This document shows positions 40,454 through 49,261 of a stretch of 64,000 nucleotides of DNA, in pieces. The stretch covers positions 372,001 to 436,000 of the forward strand of contig NZ_JAJSDQ010000003.1 in NCBI RefSeq assembly GCF_021272345.1, given 5' to 3'. A program made the position numbers and the translations under genes. The DNA comes from Ornithinimicrobium sediminis. Its GTDB lineage: Bacteria > Actinomycetota > Actinomycetes > Actinomycetales > Dermatophilaceae. Each line of letters starts with the position of its first letter. Position 1 is the stretch's first letter. The notes beneath the pieces were generated by a model that saw nothing but the letters and a program-made list of their open reading frames with translations, was not told where the DNA came from and did not search any database.

Positions 40454-41224
40454 ATGACGTCGATGGCGGAGGAGAGAGGGGTCTCGTTGCTGAGCTCCCC
40501 CGTCCGGCGCCGCATCGTGGACCATCTCGCGCAGCTGCCGTGGGCCGTCGACGACGCGGTCGGGGAGGGGGCCACCCGCCGCGAGGGGATGACCGCGGCG
40601 GAGCTGGGGGAGCTGCTCGGGCTGCACACCACCACTTTGCGCTTCCACCTCGACCAGCTGGTCGCCGGTGGGCTGGTGGAGAGCGCCTTCGTCAAGGCCG
40701 ACGGGGTGGGCCGGCCGCGCAAGAAGTACTTCGCCGCCGAAGGGCGCCTGGACCCGGTCGGCTCCGCCGGTCCCTACCAGGTGCTCGCCGAGCTGCTGGC
40801 CTGTGCGCTCGACCCGGCCGACCGGGTGGGGACGACCCCGGAGCAGGCCGGTATGGAGTGGGCCCGGCGCCGTGCCGGTGAGGCGGCCGCCGACCTCCCT
40901 GCGGCCACCACCCCGGGCACCTGGATCGGCAAGGTCGGCTCGCTCATCGACCTGCTCGCGGACTGGGGATACAGCCCTCAGCTGAGCAGCACCAGCGACG
41001 GCCGGGCGGTCGACGTCACCCTGCGCGACTGCCCCTTCCTCGAGCTCGCCCGCACCCACCCCGCCGTCGTCTGCGGGGTGCACCGTGGCCTGCTGCGTGG
41101 TGCCCTGCACAGCGTCGGCGAGACAGACGTCGACGTGAGCCTGCAGCCCTTCGTCGACGAGCGCACCTGCGCGGCGACGTTGTCCAGCCGTGTCCCTTTC
41201 ACCCCCCGAGGAGCCACCCCATGA
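40454..41224 (+). CDS. ArsR-type regulator with SufR-like cysteine triad
   Basis: The 256-residue protein has an N-terminal winged helix-turn-helix (RRRIVDHLAQLPWA, MTAAELGELLGLHTTTLRFHLDQLVAGGLV, wing GVGRPRKKYF), an alpha-helical middle and a C-terminal domain with Cys193, Cys207 and Cys239 (RDCPFLELARTHPAVVCGVH, DERTC). This domain and spacing recall SufR/COG2345 regulators that bind an iron-sulfur cluster, so oxygen, NO or iron sensing is inferred. Its stop overlaps the narG start, making it the first gene of the nitrate reductase operon; it may also repress narK. Confidence 0.82.
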   Translation: MTSMAEERGVSLLSSPVRRRIVDHLAQLPWAVDDAVGEGATRREGMTAAELGELLGLHTTTLRFHLDQLVAGGLVESAFVKADGVGRPRKKYFAAEGRLDPVGSAGPYQVLAELLACALDPADRVGTTPEQAGMEWARRRAGEAAADLPAATTPGTWIGKVGSLIDLLADWGYSPQLSSTSDGRAVDVTLRDCPFLELARTHPAVVCGVHRGLLRGALHSVGETDVDVSLQPFVDERTCAATLSSRVPFTPRGATP

Positions 41225-44200
41225 CCGACACGACCACGTCGCGCACCGCCGGCCTCGACGGCAGGATCAGCGAGGCACTGGTGGGCACGCGCCGGTTCTT
41301 CACCCGGGGGAGAGTCTCGGACGACCAGCGTTCGATGCACCTCGAGGGCGGCCGCAGCGGGGACTCCTTCTACCGGGACCGGTGGAGCCACGACAAGGTC
41401 GTGCGGTCCACCCACGGTGTGAACTGCACCGGGTCGTGCTCCTGGAAGGTCTACGTCAAGGACGGGATCATCACCTGGGAGGCCCAGCAGACCGACTACC
41501 CCTCCACCGGCGGCGACCGGCCGGAGTACGAGCCCCGGGGATGCCCGCGCGGCGCCGCGTTCTCCTGGTACACCTACAGCCCGACGCGGGTGCGCTACCC
41601 CTACGTGCGCGGCACCCTGCTCGAGATGTTCCGTGAGGCGAAGCGGCAGTTCGGCGACCCGGTCGTGGCCTGGGCCTCGATCGTCCAGGACGAGGAGAAG
41701 GCCAGGCGCTACAAGTCCGGCCGCGGGAAGGGCGGTCTGGTCCGTGCCACGTGGGAGGAGGCCGTGGAGATGGTCGCGGCCGCCCACGTCTACACCGTCA
41801 AGCGCTGGGGCCCCGACCGGATCGCCGGCTTCTCGCCCATCCCGGCGATGTCACCGGTGAGCTATGCCTCGGGCTCCCGCTTCCACGAGCTCATCGGTGC
41901 CCCGATGCTCTCCTTCTACGACTGGTACGCCGACCTGCCCAACGCCTCGCCGCAGATGTTCGGCGACCAGACCGACGTCCCGGAGTCCGGCGACTGGTGG
42001 GACGCGGGCTACCTCATCATGTGGGGCTCCAACGTCCCGCTGACCCGCACCCCGGACGCCCACTGGATGACCGAGGCGCGCTACCGGGGCCAGAAGGTCA
42101 TCGCGGTGGCGCCCGACTACGCCGAGAACGTCAAGTTCGCCGACGAGTGGGTGGCCTCCTCGCCCGGCACCGACGGCGCGCTGGCGATGGCGATGGGCCA
42201 CGTCGTGCTCCGCGAGTTCTTCGCCGACCGGCAGGTGGACTTCTTCACCGAGTACAACCAGCGCTTCACCGACCTCCCCTACCTGGTCACCCTCGACCCC
42301 GTCGACGGCGACGCCGGAGGCTACACACCAGGCAAGTTCCTCACCGCCGGTGACTTCGACAACGACGAGCAGGAGTCGGAGAACGCGCTGTGGAAGCCGG
42401 CGGTGCTCGACGGCGTCACCGGTGAGGTGGTCATCCCGCAGGGCTCCATCGGGCATCGCTTCGGCGAGGAGGGGATGGGGCGCTGGAACCTCGACCTCGG
42501 GGACACCCGCCCTGTCCTGTCCCTCCACGACGACGCCGCCGGCGAGGCCGTGGAGGTCCTGCTGCCGCGCTTCGACAACGTCAACGGCGAGCAGGTGCGC
42601 GAGCGTCGCGGGGTGCCCGTCCGCCGGCTGGGGGAGCACCTGGTCACCACGGTGCTGGACCTCATGCTGGCCCAGTACGGCGTCGGCCGCCCCGGCCTCC
42701 CGGGCACCTGGCCGACCGGCTACGACGACCCCTCGGCGCCCGCGACCCCGGCGTGGGCCGCCCAGATCTGCGGTGCCCCCGCCGAGCAGATCGTCCGGAT
42801 CGCCCGGGAGTGGGCGCAGAACGCGGTGGACACCCAGGGCCGCGGCATGATCCTCATGGGGGCAGGCACCAACCACTGGTACCACTCCGACCAGATCTAC
42901 CGCGCCATGCTCGTGCTCACGACCATCACGGGCTGCCAGGGCCGCAACGGTGGCGGCTGGGCGCACTACGTCGGCCAGGAGAAGGTGCGCCCGATCATGG
43001 GCTTCCAGCACCTCGCCTTCGCGCTGGACTGGGTGCGCCCGCCACGGCACATGAACCAGACGGCCTACTGGTACGTCAACACCTCGCAGTACCGCTACGA
43101 CACCTTCGACGCCGACGCGATCAACGGCAGCACCGGGGTGTTCGCCGGCCGGGGCACGATGGACCTGCTGGCCCAGTCGGTGCGCCTGGGGTGGACCCCG
43201 TCCTACCCGCAGTTCAACCGCAGCTCGCTGGTGGTCGCCGACGAGGCGGCGCAGGCCGGGATGACGGGTCCGGAGTATGTCGTGGAGCAGCTGAAGGCCG
43301 GCGACCTGCGGTTCGCGGTCGAGGACCCCGAGGCCGAGGAGAACCATCCCCGCATCCTGTCGCTGTGGCGGGCCAACCTCTTCGGCTCCTCGGCCAAGGG
43401 CAACGAGTACTTCCTCAAGCACCTGCTGGGCACGGACAACGCGGTCCGGGCCGCCGAGGCATCGGAGGCGCAGCGCCCGGTGGACGTGCGGTGGCCCGAG
43501 CGGGCTGCCGAGGGCAAGCTCGACCTGCTGCTCACCCTCGACTTCCGGATGACCAGCTCCACCCTCCTGTCGGACGTCGTGCTGCCGGCCGCCACCTGGT
43601 ACGAGAAGCACGACATCAACACGACCGACATGCACCCCTTCGTGCACTCCTTCAACCCCGCCATCGCACCTCCGTGGCAGGCGAAGACGGACTGGGACGC
43701 GTGGAAGGCGGTGGCCAGGAGGTTCTCCGAGCTCGCCGTCGACCACCTCGGCACCCGCAAGGACGTCGTCGCCAAGCCGCTGTGGCACGACACCCCGGAG
43801 GCGATGGCCACCGTGCACGGACGGGTCCAGGACTGGAAGACCGGCGAGGTGGAGCCGGTGCCCGGCAGGACCCTGCCGGTCCTCGTGGAGGTCGAACGCG
43901 ACTACACCGCCGTCTACGACAAGATGACCGCGGTCGGCCCGCTGCTGGAGAAGGTCGGCATGCTCACCAAGGGCGTGGCCTACGACGTCAAGCGCGAGGT
44001 CGACATCCTGCGCCGTCACAACGGCACGGTCCGCCAGGGGGTGGCCGCCGGCCAGCCGCGGCTGGAGAGCGACATCGACGTGGCCGAGGCGGTCATGCAC
44101 CTGTCGGCGACCTGCAACGGGCACCTGTCCACCCAGGGCTTCAGGACCCTGGAGAAGCGCACCGGCACCCGGCTGCACGACCTCGCGGCCGAGCACGAGG

Positions 44201-44931
44201 GCAAGCAGATCACGTTCGCCGACACCCAGGCGGCACCGGTGCCGGTCATCACCTCCCCGGAGTGGTCGGGGTCGGAGAGCGGCGGCCGGCGCTACAGCCC
44301 GTTCACCATCAACATCGAGCGCAGCAAGCCCTTCCACACCCTGACGGGTCGCCAGCAGTTCTACCTCGACCACGACTGGGTCCAGGGGATGGGCGAGTCC
44401 CTGCCGACCTACCGGCCACCGCTCAACATGAGCACCCTGTTCGGGGAGACGCCGCTGGGGGAGCAGACCGAGCTGGGTGTGTCGGTGCGCTACCTGACGC
44501 CGCACAACAAGTGGTCGATCCACAGTGAGTACCAGGACAACCTGTTCATGCTCTCGCTGTCGCGCGGTGGCCAGACGATCTGGATGTCCGACCGTGACGC
44601 CGCCAAGATCGGGGTCGCCGACAACGACTGGATCGAGGCCGTCAACCGCAACGGTGTGGTCGCCTGCCGGGCGATCGTCAGCCACCGGATGCCCGAGGGC
44701 ACGGTCTACATGCACCATGCGCAGGACCGGCTCATCGACGTCCCGCTCACCGAGACCGACGACAAGCGCGGCGGCATCCACAACAGCCTGACCCGCATCC
44801 TCATGAAGCCGAGCCACATCATCGGCGGCTACGCGCAGCTGGCGTACTTCTTCAACTACATCGGGCCCACGGGCAACAACCGGGACGAGGTCACCATGAT
44901 CCGCAAGCGCACCGCCCCCGTCCGGTACTGA
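41221..44931 (+). CDS. narG: respiratory nitrate reductase alpha subunit
   Basis: The 1236-residue protein is the molybdopterin-guanine-dinucleotide catalytic subunit that reduces nitrate to nitrite at the cytoplasmic side. The N-terminal 4Fe-4S ligands are visible as His and cysteines in THGVNCTGSCSW plus EPRGCPRGAAFSWYTY, followed by molybdopterin-binding regions (FSPIPAMSPVSYASGSRF, GAGTNHWYHSDQIYRA, GCQGRNGGGWAHYVGQEK) and the C-terminal cofactor domain. The length is typical. It overlaps the regulator gene by ATGA and is followed 36 bases later by narH. Confidence 0.97.
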   Translation: MTDTTTSRTAGLDGRISEALVGTRRFFTRGRVSDDQRSMHLEGGRSGDSFYRDRWSHDKVVRSTHGVNCTGSCSWKVYVKDGIITWEAQQTDYPSTGGDRPEYEPRGCPRGAAFSWYTYSPTRVRYPYVRGTLLEMFREAKRQFGDPVVAWASIVQDEEKARRYKSGRGKGGLVRATWEEAVEMVAAAHVYTVKRWGPDRIAGFSPIPAMSPVSYASGSRFHELIGAPMLSFYDWYADLPNASPQMFGDQTDVPESGDWWDAGYLIMWGSNVPLTRTPDAHWMTEARYRGQKVIAVAPDYAENVKFADEWVASSPGTDGALAMAMGHVVLREFFADRQVDFFTEYNQRFTDLPYLVTLDPVDGDAGGYTPGKFLTAGDFDNDEQESENALWKPAVLDGVTGEVVIPQGSIGHRFGEEGMGRWNLDLGDTRPVLSLHDDAAGEAVEVLLPRFDNVNGEQVRERRGVPVRRLGEHLVTTVLDLMLAQYGVGRPGLPGTWPTGYDDPSAPATPAWAAQICGAPAEQIVRIAREWAQNAVDTQGRGMILMGAGTNHWYHSDQIYRAMLVLTTITGCQGRNGGGWAHYVGQEKVRPIMGFQHLAFALDWVRPPRHMNQTAYWYVNTSQYRYDTFDADAINGSTGVFAGRGTMDLLAQSVRLGWTPSYPQFNRSSLVVADEAAQAGMTGPEYVVEQLKAGDLRFAVEDPEAEENHPRILSLWRANLFGSSAKGNEYFLKHLLGTDNAVRAAEASEAQRPVDVRWPERAAEGKLDLLLTLDFRMTSSTLLSDVVLPAATWYEKHDINTTDMHPFVHSFNPAIAPPWQAKTDWDAWKAVARRFSELAVDHLGTRKDVVAKPLWHDTPEAMATVHGRVQDWKTGEVEPVPGRTLPVLVEVERDYTAVYDKMTAVGPLLEKVGMLTKGVAYDVKREVDILRRHNGTVRQGVAAGQPRLESDIDVAEAVMHLSATCNGHLSTQGFRTLEKRTGTRLHDLAAEHEGKQITFADTQAAPVPVITSPEWSGSESGGRRYSPFTINIERSKPFHTLTGRQQFYLDHDWVQGMGESLPTYRPPLNMSTLFGETPLGEQTELGVSVRYLTPHNKWSIHSEYQDNLFMLSLSRGGQTIWMSDRDAAKIGVADNDWIEAVNRNGVVACRAIVSHRMPEGTVYMHHAQDRLIDVPLTETDDKRGGIHNSLTRILMKPSHIIGGYAQLAYFFNYIGPTGNNRDEVTMIRKRTAPVRY

Positions 44932-44967
44932 CCGGCCCGACCCACGAGACCCCTAGGAGCTCCCCGC

Positions 44968-46665
44968 ATGCGCGTCATGGCACAGATGGCGATGGTGATG
45001 AACCTCGACAAGTGCATCGGCTGCCACACCTGCTCGGTCACCTGCAAGCAGGCGTGGACCAACCGCCAGGGCACCGAGTACGTCTGGTTCAACAACGTCG
45101 AGACCCGGCCCGGGCTGGGCTACCCCCGCGGCTACGAGGACCAGGAGGAGTGGAAGGGCGGCTGGGTGCGCACCGACTCCGGCCGGCTCAGGCTCAAGGC
45201 CGGGGGCCGGCTGCAGAAGCTGTTCACCATCTTCTCCAACCCCAAGATGCCCTCCATCCAGGACTACTACGAGCCCTGGACCTACGACTACGAGACCCTG
45301 CTCAACGCCCCGGCCCAGGAGACCTTCCCGGTCGCCAAGCCCTACTCGCTGATCTCGGGCAAGCAGATGAACATCGAGTGGTCGGCCAACTGGGACGACG
45401 ACCTCGGCGGCAGCCAGGAGCACGCGGCGAAGGACCCGATGCTCAAGGGCATCGAGGACAAGGTGAAGCTCGAGTTCGAGCAGACCTTCATGTTCTACCT
45501 GCCGCGCATCTGCGAGCACTGCCTCAACCCCAGCTGCGCGGCCTCGTGTCCCTCGGGCGCCATCTACAAGCGCGAGGAGGACGGGATCGTCCTGGTCGAC
45601 CAGGACAGGTGCCGGGGCTGGCGCATGTGCGTCACCGGCTGCCCCTACAAGAAGGTCTACTTCAACCACAAGACCGGCAAGGCCGAGAAGTGCACCTTCT
45701 GCTACCCCCGCGTCGAGGTCGGCATCCCGACGGTGTGCGCCGAGACCTGCGTGGGCCGGCTGCGCTACATCGGGCTCATGCTCTACGACGCCGACAAGGT
45801 GCTCGAGGCCGCCGCGGTCGAGGACGACCAGGACCTCTACGAGGCCCAGCGCTCGGTCTTCCTGGACCCCCACGACCCCGAGGTGCAGCGGGAGGCCGAG
45901 CGGGCGGGCATCCCCGGCGACTGGGTCGAGGCGGCGAAGAGGTCACCGGTCTACGCGCTCATCGAGAAGTACCGGGTGGCCCTGCCGCTGCACCCGGAGT
46001 ACCGCACGATGCCGATGGTCTGGTACATCCCGCCGCTGTCACCGGTGGTCGACGTGATCCAGGACACCGGCTACGACGCGGAGGACCAGGGCAACCTGTT
46101 CGCCGCCATCGACGCCCTGCGCATCCCGGTGGAGTACCTCGCCAACCTGTTCACCGCCGGCGACGTGCGCCCGGTCAACGACGTGCTGCGCCGGCTGGCG
46201 GCGATGCGCTCCTACATGCGCGACATCAACCTCGGCCGTGACCCCCAGGCGCACATCCCCGAGGCGGTCGGCATGGGCGAGGAGGAGATGTACGACATGT
46301 TCCGCCTGCTCGCGATCGCCAAGTACGACGAGCGCTACGTCATACCGACCGCGCACAGCGAGCAGGCGCACTCCCTGGAGGAGCTGGCCACCGACTGCCC
46401 CGTCAGCGGTTTCGACGACGAGCTGCTCGAGGGGTCGGGACCGTTCGGCGAGGGGTCCGGCAAGGGCGCCACGACCCCGGTCGCGGTGGAGAACTTCCGG
46501 ATGCTCCAGCAGCGCCAGACCAGCGAGTCCCTCGTCTCCGGCGGGTCCAAGTCGGGGCGGGTCAACCTGCTCAACTGGGACGGCAAGGGAGTGCCGCGGG
46601 GTCTGTTCCCGGACCGCGACGAGGACCAGATGAGCGGGGCCTCCGAGGACGAGGCGCGCCGATGA
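44968..46665 (+). CDS. narH: nitrate reductase beta subunit
   Basis: The 565-residue iron-sulfur protein has four cysteine clusters: CIGCHTCSVTCK at residue 16, CEHCLNPSCAASCP near 184, CRGWRMCVTGCPYKK near 217 (the tryptophan replaces the third cysteine, as in NarH, giving a 3Fe-4S cluster) and CTFCYPRVEVGIPTVCAETC. It passes electrons from NarI haem to NarG. AGGAG precedes the ATG by nine bases. Its stop overlaps the narJ start. Confidence 0.97.
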   Translation: MRVMAQMAMVMNLDKCIGCHTCSVTCKQAWTNRQGTEYVWFNNVETRPGLGYPRGYEDQEEWKGGWVRTDSGRLRLKAGGRLQKLFTIFSNPKMPSIQDYYEPWTYDYETLLNAPAQETFPVAKPYSLISGKQMNIEWSANWDDDLGGSQEHAAKDPMLKGIEDKVKLEFEQTFMFYLPRICEHCLNPSCAASCPSGAIYKREEDGIVLVDQDRCRGWRMCVTGCPYKKVYFNHKTGKAEKCTFCYPRVEVGIPTVCAETCVGRLRYIGLMLYDADKVLEAAAVEDDQDLYEAQRSVFLDPHDPEVQREAERAGIPGDWVEAAKRSPVYALIEKYRVALPLHPEYRTMPMVWYIPPLSPVVDVIQDTGYDAEDQGNLFAAIDALRIPVEYLANLFTAGDVRPVNDVLRRLAAMRSYMRDINLGRDPQAHIPEAVGMGEEEMYDMFRLLAIAKYDERYVIPTAHSEQAHSLEELATDCPVSGFDDELLEGSGPFGEGSGKGATTPVAVENFRMLQQRQTSESLVSGGSKSGRVNLLNWDGKGVPRGLFPDRDEDQMSGASEDEARR

Positions 46666-47438
46666 TGCCCTGGCGGCGTCACCGGCGCACCTCGCCCGAC
46701 CTCGAGCCCGGGCAGCAGGCCGACGCCTGGCAGACGGTCTCCCTCCTGCTGGACTACCCCGACGAGCTGCTCGTCGAGCGGGTGCCCCTGCTGCGCGAGG
46801 TCGTCGGCGGGCTCCCGGAGCACGTGGGCTCGCACCTGGCGTGCTTCCTCGACCACGTGGAGGCCACCGAGCTGGGCGAGCTGCAGCGCGACTACGTCGA
46901 CACCTTCGACGTGACGCGCCGGTGCTGCCTGCACCTGACCTACTTCCTGCACGGTGACACCCGCAAGCGTGGTGTCGCGCTCGTCCAGATCAAGCAGGCC
47001 TACCGGCAGGGGGGTGTGGAGCTCGCGGACGCCGACGCCGAGCTGCCCGACCACCTGTGCGTCGTGCTCGAGTACGGCGCGTCGGTGGATGCGGGCACGG
47101 CGTGGAAGCTGCTCAACGACCACCGGGTCGGCATCGAGCTGCTGCACCGGGCCCTCCAGCGGCGCAGCTCTGCGTGGCTGCCCGTGGTGGACGCGCTGCG
47201 GGCCACGCTGCCGGCGCTGCAGGGCGACGACCACGAGGCGCTCGCCCGGCTCATCGCCGAGGGGCCACCCGAGGAGACGGTCGGCATCGGCGAGGAGCTG
47301 CAGGCGCCCTACGCGATGGACCCGGCGCTGGACCACCTGCGCACCCCGCCACCGTCGGGCAGCACCTGCGACGGCTCCGCCGGCACATCGCATACGACCA
47401 CCATCGGCCCGACCATCCCCGTAGGAGCCCCCCGATGA
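46662..47438 (+). CDS. narJ: nitrate reductase assembly chaperone
   Basis: The 258-residue protein has the TorD/NarJ-type helical pattern (TVSLLLDYPDELL, LQRDYVDTFDVTRRCCLHLTYFLHGDTRKRG, LPDHLCVVLEYGA). It helps insert the molybdenum cofactor into NarG before membrane attachment. The start overlaps the narH stop in ATGATG; either ATG could serve. The C-terminal 40 residues are low-complexity. Confidence 0.95.
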   Translation: MMPWRRHRRTSPDLEPGQQADAWQTVSLLLDYPDELLVERVPLLREVVGGLPEHVGSHLACFLDHVEATELGELQRDYVDTFDVTRRCCLHLTYFLHGDTRKRGVALVQIKQAYRQGGVELADADAELPDHLCVVLEYGASVDAGTAWKLLNDHRVGIELLHRALQRRSSAWLPVVDALRATLPALQGDDHEALARLIAEGPPEETVGIGEELQAPYAMDPALDHLRTPPPSGSTCDGSAGTSHTTTIGPTIPVGAPR

Positions 47439-48181
47439 GCACCTTCCTCTGGGTGATCTTCCCGTACATCTGCCTGGCGGTCTTCGTCGTCGGGCACGTC
47501 TGGCGCTACCGCTACGACAAGTTCGGGTGGACCACCCGCAGCTCCCAGCTCTACGAGGACAAGTTGCTGCGGATCGGCAGCCCGCTGTTCCACTTCGGCA
47601 TCCTCTTCGTCGCCGTCGGCCACTTCATGGGTCTGGTGGTGCCGCAGGACTGGACCGACAGCGCCGGCATGAGCCACGAGCTCTACCACATCCTCGCCCT
47701 GGCCGGAGGCATCCCCGCGGGGGTCGCCACGCTGGCCGGCCTGGCGATCCTCGTCTACCGGCGACGGACCACCGGCCCGGTCTTCCGGGCCACGACGGTC
47801 AACGACAAGGTGATGTATGCCGTGCTCGCGGTGGTCATCGTGCTCGGGATGTGGAACACGATCGCCGGCAGCCTGCTCAACCTCGGCATCGCCGGCGACC
47901 ACTACAACTACCGCGACGGGGTCTCCCCGTGGTTCCGGCAGATCTTCTGGTTCCAGCCGGACGCCTCGCTGATGGAGGGCGCGCCGCTGGGCTTCCAGCT
48001 GCACGCCCTCACGGCCTTCCTGCTCTTCGCGATGTGGCCCTTCACCAGGCTCGTCCACGTCTTCAGCGCGCCGTTGGGGTACTTCACGCGCCCCTACATC
48101 GTCTACCGGTCCCGGGACGCCCGGCCGGGCGCGGGCACCGGCAGCCGCGCACAGAAGCGGGGCTGGGAGAAGGTGCAGTGA
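47435..48181 (+). CDS. narI: nitrate reductase gamma subunit (cytochrome b)
   Basis: The 248-residue membrane protein has five transmembrane helices. Histidines that can ligand the two b haems are seen in FHFGILFVAVGHFMG and in FQLHALTAFLLFAMWPFTRLVHVFSAP, with the typical YRYDKFGWTTRSSQLYE near the start. It oxidises quinol and passes electrons to NarH. A TAGGAG site precedes the ATG; the stop overlaps the cupin start. Confidence 0.96.
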   Translation: MSTFLWVIFPYICLAVFVVGHVWRYRYDKFGWTTRSSQLYEDKLLRIGSPLFHFGILFVAVGHFMGLVVPQDWTDSAGMSHELYHILALAGGIPAGVATLAGLAILVYRRRTTGPVFRATTVNDKVMYAVLAVVIVLGMWNTIAGSLLNLGIAGDHYNYRDGVSPWFRQIFWFQPDASLMEGAPLGFQLHALTAFLLFAMWPFTRLVHVFSAPLGYFTRPYIVYRSRDARPGAGTGSRAQKRGWEKVQ

Positions 48182-48528
48182 CCGAGTCACCGCACAGCCC
48201 CGTCACCAGCCTTCCGGATGTCGTCGACCGCCTGGTCGAGGAGGCGCGCACGGCCGACCACGGCCTGCGCGTCGAGGCGGTCGTCGACCAGCACCTGCAG
48301 CACGCCGTGGTGTTCGCCCTGCGCGCGGGGAGCGAGCTCCCCGAGCACGAGCCACCGCCGGCGGCCTGCCTCCAGGTGCTCCGCGGGGAGGTGGTGCTGG
48401 TTGCAGGGGAAGAGCGCCACCCCCTCGCGGTGGGGGACCTGCGGGTCATCCCACGGACGAGGCACAAGGTCGAGGCGGTGACCGACGCGGCGTGCCTGCT
48501 GACCGTGACGGTCGACGCGGCCGGCTGA
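48178..48528 (+). CDS. cupin-domain protein at the end of the nar operon
   Basis: The 116-residue protein has a single cupin barrel: ELPEHEPPPAACLQVLRGEVVLVAGEE and a second part with HPLAVGDLRVIPRTRHKVEAV. The first histidine/glutamate motif is partial, so metal binding is uncertain. It begins at GTG overlapping the narI stop and ends three bases before mobA, so it is co-transcribed with both. I know of no established role for a cupin here; redox or nitrite/metal sensing is conceivable. Confidence 0.8.
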   Translation: MTESPHSPVTSLPDVVDRLVEEARTADHGLRVEAVVDQHLQHAVVFALRAGSELPEHEPPPAACLQVLRGEVVLVAGEERHPLAVGDLRVIPRTRHKVEAVTDAACLLTVTVDAAG

Positions 48529-48530
48529 CC

Positions 48531-49124
48531 GTGGTGGCACAGCCGGTGCCCTACGACGTCGTGGTCCTCGCGGGAGGGCGGGGCGAGCGGCTGGGCGGGG
48601 TCGACAAGGCCCAGGTGCAGGTGGGCGGTGTGTCCCTGCTCGACCGTGCGCTGTCGGCGACGGCGGGTGCCCGGCAGCGGGTCGTCGTGGCTCCGGAGCG
48701 CGCCGGCGTCGACGGTGTCGTGTGGACGCTCGAGGAGCCGGCCGGGGGAGGCCCGGTGGCGGGCGTCGTGGCGGGTCTGGCGGGGCTCGGCGAGGCGCCG
48801 GCACCGTGGGTGCTGGTGCTGGCTGTGGACCAGCCGGGGCTGGAGGCCGTGGTGCCCCGGGTGCTGGAGGTGGCCGGGTCGGCGGGTCCTGACGTCGACG
48901 CGGTGTGCCCCCGGGACGCCGAGGGCATGGAGCAGTGGCTGCTCGCGGCCTACCGCACCAGCGCGCTGCAGCAGGCGGTCGCCGAGGTCGGCACCGGGCA
49001 CGGGGTGTCCGTGCGACGGACGGTCTCCGGTCTGCGCACCGCAGACGTGCCGGAGGTGCGTGACCACCTCGGTGACGTCGACACCCCGGCCGACCTGCGC
49101 CGCTGGCGCGAGAGCCTCGGCTGA
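48531..49124 (+). CDS. mobA: molybdenum cofactor guanylyltransferase
   Basis: The 197-residue protein has the nucleotidyltransferase start VVVLAGGRGERLGGVDKAQVQVGG, the GPVAGVVAGL loop, VLAVDQPGLE (metal aspartate) and GMEQWLLAAYR. It attaches GMP to molybdopterin to form the guanine dinucleotide that NarG and the formate-dehydrogenase-like enzyme need. The GTG at 48531 follows the cupin stop directly. Confidence 0.88.
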   Translation: MVAQPVPYDVVVLAGGRGERLGGVDKAQVQVGGVSLLDRALSATAGARQRVVVAPERAGVDGVVWTLEEPAGGGPVAGVVAGLAGLGEAPAPWVLVLAVDQPGLEAVVPRVLEVAGSAGPDVDAVCPRDAEGMEQWLLAAYRTSALQQAVAEVGTGHGVSVRRTVSGLRTADVPEVRDHLGDVDTPADLRRWRESLG

Positions 49125-49173
49125 CGTCGCTGCGGGCGAGCCGTCCCCACCGGGCGGTGGCCCTGGGTGGCTC

Positions 49174-49193
49174 GCGTGCAGGCTTCTGCACGC
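49174..49193. terminator. hairpin between convergent mobA and moaA
   Basis: GCGTGCAG-GCTT-CTGCACGC forms a perfect 8-base stem with a 4-base loop in the 137-base gap between converging genes. There is no T tract on either side, so termination is plausible but not certain. Confidence 0.45.
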
Positions 49194-49261
49194 TCCGGGG
49201 TCGATGACCCTTCACGCCAGGTCACGCGCAGGCCTGGCCTGTGGTGCAGAAGGTCGGGCCC

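Noticed and set aside
41851-44817. 988-codon minus-strand frame opposite narG
   Set aside because: Composition is that of an antisense shadow, with no recognisable domain; narG is complete on the plus strand.
49125-49261. Molybdenum cofactor riboswitch in the gap next to moaA
   Set aside because: The gap is at the 3' end of moaA, not upstream, and shows only a simple 8-base hairpin.
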